54,978 nucleotides of DNA from a virus: the IMG/VR virus record IMGVR_UViG_3300023242_000561, positions 1 to 54,978 of that record, one strand, 5' to 3'. The notes beneath the pieces were generated by a model. That model made no database searches and was not told the origin of the DNA. It was given only the letters and a program-made list of their open reading frames with translations. Made by a program: the position numbers and the translations under genes. Below, in pieces: positions 7,089-16,000 of the stretch; within the stretch, counting starts at the first letter, position 1; every line of letters starts with the position of its first letter.

Positions 7089-10000
7089 CAGTTACATATC
7101 TTTTCGTTAAACTTACCTTGTAATAAGAGGTCGTCTGATTGCGTGTCCTCTATATTGTAATTAACATCACCTTCCAAACTTCTATAAGTTATTCCAACAA
7201 TGTTTTTCCTATCCTCAAAACTTATTTCTATTTCTTGTTCTGTTTGAGAATCAAAAGCAATAAACACATTATCATTTTTAACACTTGTTAATCTTAAGTT
7301 CTTTTTGACATCGTTGTGCATGTAACTAATACTTTTAAATGTTTCAACAAAGTCATGAGCATTAAGTGTATTAATGTCATTAAGAGCCTTAACTTCTTGT
7401 GCTTCAGTATATGTGTTCTCTAAAACTCTACCTTCCTGTAATGCTTCTACAGCTAACCTAAACCCTTTAGCTAGTGCTGTGTTTTGAGAAAGATCGACTC
7501 CTAATTTTTTAGCGATAGAAGCTAGGAAATCTAAAACATCTTGAAAGAAACTTCCTAAAAACGTATTACCTTGCAAAGATATAGTTTTTGTGAAACTTCT
7601 GAAGTTTTCATTAGTAAACATATGAGCTACAAACTCAGCTCTATTATCTAGAGCATGAAAATATCTAGAGTTTTCTATTCTTATAGGTCTAGTATCTCCT
7701 TTTTTTCTAGCTTGTTTCGCTTGTTCATACTCCATTAAGTATTTCTCATAAGCTCTCTTACTAGTAGGGCCACCTGTTTTATCATTATTAATATGATCTT
7801 TAATTTTATTCATTAAAGAATCAATCTTATTAACTAACTCTCTAGCTTCTTTAGTAGTAGGATTATTTAATGCTTCTACTGTAATTGAATGAATTATCTC
7901 TTCTAATACCTTCTTATCGAAAGAATCTTCATTATTGAGTTGATTTACATTAATGTATATCTTACCTTCTTTACTATTGTAATTTGATGAATATTGATTA
8001 GTAAACTCAACTTTAGTTTTATTAGTGTTGATATAACCTTTTATAAATCTAGCTAGTTCTTTAAATCCTTCATTCTTACTACCCATTTCTATCTTAGAAA
8101 GTAAGGCACTAACAGAAGCATCTTTATTTAGATCAAGATTATAAGTAGGTTCTGGCATTAACAGACCTTTAGTCAATTCTAATTGACTACGCATCTCTGT
8201 AGGTAAGGCTGTTGAACTATACGTAGAATAGAACTTGTCGTTTCTAGGATTATAAAAAGTATAGTTACCTTTATCATCTAAGAAACCTATCTTAACTACA
8301 CCATTTTCTAATTCTCTTTTAACAAACTTACTTCTAGAATCTAAACTCTTAGTAACTTCATCTTCAAAATTAGGTAAGTATTGTGAATTATGAAATGCGA
8401 ATAAGCCTACAAAATTTTTAACAAAATCACTTTCACTATCTATAGAAGTATTAAAGTTTATACCTCTTAGATATTCATACATCCCTAACTCTCTAAATAA
8501 TTGAGGTGGTATAAACCTAGCGTAACTCTTAGTATATGATAGCGGATTTAATACATACGCCTTAATCAAATCTTTAGCTAACTCTTTAGTATCAGGATTA
8601 GTATATAAAGCCACAAAAGAAATAGAGATACGATCACTATCAACAAGATTACTCTTATCATTAGGATATATCATAACTGAACCACCATTCTTTAGATTTG
8701 ATCTGGATAACATATTTAGAAATAAGTTGTCTGGATATTTCTCTAAAGCTGCACTAACATCTTTGAATAATCCTGATTTATTAAATAACCTACTTCTTAA
8801 ACTATCTACATCTTCTCCTTCAAATATAGGATTGTCATTACTACCGTAGATATAAGCTCTAAAAGCATTCCACATCTGCTTTTCAGCAGAACCTTTATTA
8901 GGTAAATCCTGTAGATACTTTTTCAACATTGTTTTAACTGTAACAAAAAGTGTTGATCTATAAGGGTAGATACTCTTAAACATACCTACACCTTCTTCTA
9001 AAGTAACTCTAGCGACAGAACCTTGAATGTTAGGTTGCTCACCATTAAATAAGTCTTGTAGATTTTGAAGATGTTTAGTATCTTTAACATTCTCCATAGC
9101 TTCAGCTTTAGCTACAGCAGCAAATAGATCAGTACCTATACCAGAAGTATCTGAATATGTTTGAAGAACTGATTGTACTTTACGTAACTCTTCTGATACT
9201 TCAATTAAGTAAGATAATCTTTTCATAATCTCTGAATCAGAAGCTTCCAAGTTATTAAAAGACTTATCATCTATCGGATTAAATACAAACTTACCTTCAC
9301 TATTTCTAAGATTTCCTATGTTTCTATCTTTAATAGTTTTAGCTAATGCTAAACTTTTAATCTTACTAGAATCTAAACTACTATTCTGTAGTTGTAATTC
9401 TTTGAGATTTCTATTATAAGCTAGAACTACAGGTTGATTAAAGAAGTTCTTGATGTCATCTAAGTAAAATCCCATGTGAGCTAGTAGTGAAGCTTCACCT
9501 GAGTTATCGTAACTTAAATTAAGTGCTCCTAATAACGGATCATTTTCATTATCTACAGCAGCATTAAGTAATGCTATAAGTACTGACTTTTTAGGTACTT
9601 CTTTTTTACTAGACCTTCTTGATGCTAAAGACTTAGCTTTAACATTACCTAAACTAAAATTATTTCTAGTTAGTTTAATGTTACTATCTTCTAATAAAGC
9701 ACTAAAAGTTAAGTTTACAGCATATACGCCAATAGCCTGAGATGCATCAGAACCATCTAAAAATCTATCAAATAAAATATCAGGATTGATTAACCAAGAA
9801 TCTCTTTGTCCTTCTCTTCTTCTTTTTAATATTTCATCTCTATACTTAGGTAACTCTCTAGTAGAAGTAGGTCTTATACTTTCTAAGAAACCTTCTTTCG
9901 ATAACATAAGATTTCTTCTTATATCTAACATCTTGTTTCTAGACAACATGTTTTGATAATCTTTATATAGATTATTACCTTTGTCTTGTTGAGTTTCACC

Positions 10001-13000
10001 TAATACATTAGTACCACTTTTCTGGAATAGTTCTTCAAATACTACAGTAGAATCACTAACGGCCTTTAATCTACCGTTATGTTCATACATATATCTGTGA
10101 TATAAGAATAACTTATCCACATCAAAGTCAGAACCCATTTGAGCAACTAAATCTCTAGATGCAATTACCATATTAGAATTAGGTAAGAAACCTGCTATCT
10201 CCACATAAGTCATAGATGAATGTGCAGAAGTCGGAACCCTAAAACCAAAAGCTTCTAATACTGACTGATCTATTCTCGATAAGTCTAACATCATCCTACC
10301 ATCTTTCATGACGGTATATTCAGACATGTCTATCTTAGTAGACTCTCCTGTATCTATGTTAGGCATAGAGAAGTCTTTAGGTACAAGCACCTGACCAGGA
10401 GCTACTTTATATTCACCATTTCTTGCTTTCTCAGCACTAAACTGATCAGCAGGTATCTCACTACCATCATTGTTAACAAAACGCATAGGTTTTAAACCTG
10501 TAGTTCTGTCAAACTTGTCTGTAAATATTATACGAGACTTACCTGAAGATTTTTCGTTATTACCGATAAAACCTTGTTCAGAAACTAATATAAGTTGTGA
10601 ACCAAATGTTTCCTGCTTGATAACATTATTACGTATCATACCTACTATAACTGATTCATATATATCAGCTCTAGGGTGTAATGCTAAATCTACTTCAAAT
10701 ACTTCACCATTAATATCATCATCAATAACATTTAACGCTTCTTCTTCTGCTGAAGTTAATCTACCATCTCTAGCTTGTTTAAGTAATTGTTTACGAAGTT
10801 TACGTACATCAATAGATTCTGAATTAGGAACCATTATGTCATTCTTAAATCTATCTAAACCTTGTAAACTAAACTCAAGAATACCTTTCATAAAGTCTTC
10901 TTTCATCTTATTTACTTCAGGAGTATTAGGCATACCTTGAAAGATTTGTACTTTCTCCTGAGCAGCTATCTTAGTTTTCTGAGTCTTTTTGCTAGGGTTA
11001 TCTTGTTGTATTCCTAAGTATTTTCTAGGAAGTACATAAGCATCTCCAAACTCTCCATCAACGAACTTTCCATCAGACCAACCTTCAAATACTTTAACGG
11101 CTGAAGATTTAATTGCTGTTTTATATGCAGCTCTTACTGATCTAACTCTACCTAATTTTTTAAACGATTCAGCTTCTCGTTTCTCCATCTTAATACGTAA
11201 CTTATCAATTTCAAAGTCAGCAGTAAGTTCAGGATTAAGCATATAACTTGAAGACTTAATATATTCTTTAACTTCAAATCCTTGATCTGTTATACTAAAT
11301 CCTGAGTAAACAGGTTTAATAGGAGATGATTTTTCTAAGAACAACTCTAAATAGTTTTCATTTTCAGTACCTTCAGCTCTAAGAACTGAAAACAGTTCAT
11401 CCATATAATAGTGATCACCTCTAGTTATAGCATCTGTATATACTCTATCTATAGCTTCCCACATTCTAGTAGGAATTTGACCATCATAGTAAAGAGTTCT
11501 GAAGTGTTCTCTAACAGTAGTCATTTCCTGAGCATCAGCAGATTCAATATTTCTATATTGATCAGCTTCTTCTTTAGATAATAGTGCATCATATTGATAC
11601 TGTATCTGAGAAGGTCTAGGATCATCATTAAGTGCTAGTAACTCGAAATCATAATCATTATCTGGAACAACATTACTTTTAGAAGGAGTACTTAACGATG
11701 TTAATCTTTTGAAGAAGTTATCAGCACTTTTATCTATAGATGAAACACTGTCACCACCTTTAGAATAAGAAGCAGGATCACCTAAGAATGTAGATTGCAT
11801 ATTTATTTGAAACAAAATATCGTTAACCACATACTGTGCAACAAACTCATTAAAATTAGTTTTCTCAGAAACACCTTTAGCTAAGTTAGCTTTAGTTATT
11901 CCTAATTCCTTAAACTGTTTAATCTTATCATTTATAAGATTATTAACCTCTTCTTGTATCTTGTCAGCAATTAAATTTCTTACTGTCTTACCGTCTTCAG
12001 ATACTTGTTCATCTAATGATTTTAAAGTAAGATCGTCATTCCATATTTCATCAGTATTACCACCATATTTACTATGATTAAGTCCTGTGAACTTATAGAA
12101 TTTATTAGCTTTCTTATATTGATCAGGTATTAGGTTTTTATCTTTAGCATTTTGAATACCTAATATTCTATTTATTTCTCCCATAGCAGCTTCAAACATA
12201 AGTCTTCTACCTCCTGCTGATAAACTAACTTGAGTATTATCAGGATTGTCAGCATAAATTACATTTAGTCCTACATCATAAGTAGGTGCAGTAACTACTA
12301 AAGCTCTAATTTTACCTACAATAGGAAATAAGAATCTAGCTACTCTACCATTAGCTTTCTGTTTAGAGAACAACATTAACTTTGTCTTCTCTATAGATTT
12401 TTTATCTTGTTGTCCAACACCTAATCCATACTTACCTGTTTCATCAAACTTAGATGAATCAAAAGGTACTATTTCAAAGTTATCTCTCATGATAGCTTGA
12501 TCTATAGCCCTAACTCTAATACCTTTTTCATCTAAATACTCTTTAGAAGCTAACTTCAATAACCAGTTTTGATAAACAGGACTAACCCCTTCCTCATAGA
12601 AGTAACCTGAAAATAAACTCTTTCTAAGTTTATCCTCAATACCTACTTCATTCATAAGGTCTTTCATCATTCTTGAATAGAACTTATGATGCTCAATAGT
12701 ATGTTGAAGACTACCTCTACCATTACGTACACTAAGGGTATAGTAGTTATTACTATTCTCAGATTCCATAAAAGCGATTTTCTCTACTATACTAGAGTCT
12801 AGAAATTCAGGATTATTATTCTGTAGCTTATCATAAACTTCTTTTAATCCAAACTGACTAGCAGTAAAAACTAACTTAGGATTAAGAATACTTTTTTTAC
12901 TTATAGTAATACCATTTTGAGATATTTGAAAAGCAGTACTGTCAGAAATATTAATTCCAATATAACCCAATAATGTTTTTATTTGTTGAGGAGTATATTC

Positions 13001-16000
13001 AGTTTGATTAGACATAGCGTTGAAAGAATCCATGAATTTTTTCTTCATGTTTTTATAATTCTCACTATTTACATCACCTACTATTAGTCCATCTTTAATT
13101 ATACCTGTACCATTAAGTAAGATGTTGCTATTCCAAATTTCAACAATTTGTCTTGTTAATCCAAATTGATCTGAACGTAATACTTGACTTCTAGCATTCT
13201 CAATAACTGAAATTAAATTAGACTTAGTTTTATTAAAAAAGTTAGCTAATTCTATCTGAAGTCTAGGTTTATCAGGAGTAGGGTATTGATCTATATGTTT
13301 TAGAAATGCTCTTAAATGAGTCTTCTTTTCAGAACTAGCTTTATCAGCTATCAGTCTTATTAACTCGTCATAGTTTTCTACTTTATCCGCAGTTAAATCC
13401 ATAAGGTCGTTAAGAAGAACATCAGCTTGAACAAAACTTCTTAAACCGAAAGCTCCTTTACCAGCAGGAACATAAAACAATAAATGTTTTAGTCTTGTAG
13501 ACATAGTAGCCCTTTGATCTATTGAACCATCTTGATCATAGTAGTTACTTACCGTATAACCATCTAGTTCATTTATATCAAATTCTTCTGATTCAGTTTC
13601 ATCAAAATCCTGATCTCTTCTACTTATTAGTTGTTGTGCTTCTAATTGTCTTTTAATAAGAATACTAACGTCAAAACTGTTAAGTAATATTTTACTTAAT
13701 ACTTCTTCTTGATATGAACCTAAAGGTAATGTTTTTCTCAATTGTGTTAACTTTCTAAAATAGGTATTTAACAATGAAGTTAAATCATTGTCACCTCTAG
13801 TAGCTCTATTTACAATAAAGAAAATACCTTGATTTACAACATCTTGTAGAGAACGATTATCTATAAAATCTAAAAGACCAGCAGCTTTAATGAGACTAGC
13901 TCTTTCTTCATAAGGGTCTTCTATAGTATTAAAAGTAGAATCATCATCTTCTAAATCTTCACCTAATAAATCATCAAAACTTTCATCAGAAGCATTACCT
14001 TCTAAACCAAACATTTTGTTTAGTAAATCACCTGTAGGGTCTTTGGATGTTGTTTGTTCATTATATAGTTCAATACTGAGTTCATTAATTCTTTCAGCTT
14101 TATTTGAAGCAATACTCTGTTCTCTTGAAGTTAATGTTTGACCTTTTATATTTTTATTAATAATAGATAATAAAAAGGAATCATCTATTTCACCAGAATC
14201 AACATATTTATTATATACTTCATCGGAGATATCTTGATTTTCACCTTCAACACTGTTAGGTACAGGTACAGCTCTAGCTACATTAGTCATAGAAGCAGGA
14301 GGTACAGCACCTTCAAAGTTTAATAATAATCTTTCTGCTCTAGTGTAATGAAAGAAGTTACCACTAGGACTTCTTTGTTCTATTACATTAGTCTTAGTAT
14401 TATTAAGTACAAATGATTTATAACTATCAATTGGCCTACCGTCAGCACCTAAGTCTTTAGATACTTCATAAGTACCATCTTCATTTTTACTTATGATTAC
14501 CGTATTACCATAACCTTCAAAGTTTTCTTTAACTATGTTGATATTGGTTTTTTGTAACAGACTATTTAAAAAACCCTTTCTAGAGTTGAAATCTCCTATA
14601 TTTCTCAACTGAATAATCTGATTACCAGCAGGACTTTTATAACCTATGTTAATTACAGGTCTACCTTCTTCTTGAGTTAGTGAAAAGAACACATCTCTAT
14701 TAGATACTTTAGCTAGTGCTGCAAATTCTGATTCATTTTGAAATTTATCAACATGAACAAAATACTTTAAGAACTTTTCAAACTTTTCTATTTGTGAAGT
14801 AAGATTAGATACTTCAGAAACAGCATCTAAATCCGCAGCAGCGTTGAGAATATTGTTGATACTATTCTTGTCTTCAGGGGAGGTATTAGGATCACCTAAC
14901 TTAAAGAACATTTCCATACCATTACTAACAGTATTTGCATATTCCGCTTTCAAAGTCATTGTCTCTATGGGTACAGGTCTAATACCAGCAGGAGTAGGTA
15001 ATAAAACTACAGTACTTCCTACAGCAATACTATCTACCTTAGCGATAGTTTCAATAACCTCACCTCTATTATTCTTAAAACCTTGATGTGTCTTTACAGC
15101 AAACTCTATATTAGGATTGAGAAAAGCTATAGCACTAAGTACGTTACCTTCAGGTACATCAGGAAAGAATTTTCTATCTTCCTTTACCGCAATCCAACCT
15201 TTAGTAAAACCTAATACTGGAACAATAAGCCTGTCATTGTTATTAGGCATTAAGCTCATAAGTGAAGCAAACTGTTCTCTTATTTCTTTACCGTAATGTT
15301 CTTCTATGTTTTTTAATAAAGTTCCGTTCTTAACAGTACCTATCTTTCGTCTATCTCTAGTCCAGACAATTATCTGAATACTACCATCACTTTTCGTTTC
15401 TCTTTGAAGTTCAACGGTATCACCATACTTTAATGCGAATACTGTTTCAGCTAGAGAAGGATCATTGAGAGTTCCATCTTTTGCAGTATTTAAAGAAGAT
15501 ACAGGTATTATACTATTTACAGCATACGATCTTCTACCTTCACTACCTACTTCAGATTCTTCTGAAATATTTTCTTTATTATTAATAGGTTTACTATTAC
15601 CATCAGTACCTTTAGGTATAGTATTACCTGTTATTGTAACTTCAAGTTTTATATCTTGAGTTTTACTAGGTGGAGTAGGTTTGTCAGTTTTCCTTCTAGT
15701 TTTCCTTCTAGTTTTCCTTTTAGGTTTACTAGGTGGAGTAGGTTTGTCAGTTTTCCTTTTAGGTTTACTAGGTGGAGTAGGTTTGTCAGTTTTCTCTTTA
15801 GGTGATGAAGTGAGTGTTAGAAGTCTGTCAAAATCTTCCTCAGTAGCTAATTGTTTACCTTCGCTTCTAAGTTGTTCTACCGCTTTTATAAATTCTTCAT
15901 CTGCTTCATTATTAACAATACCCTGCTCTTTAGCCATTAACACAGCCTCAGCATTTCTTTCAGCCGTCTTAGCGAATGCTTCAAGTGTGTTAATAGTATC

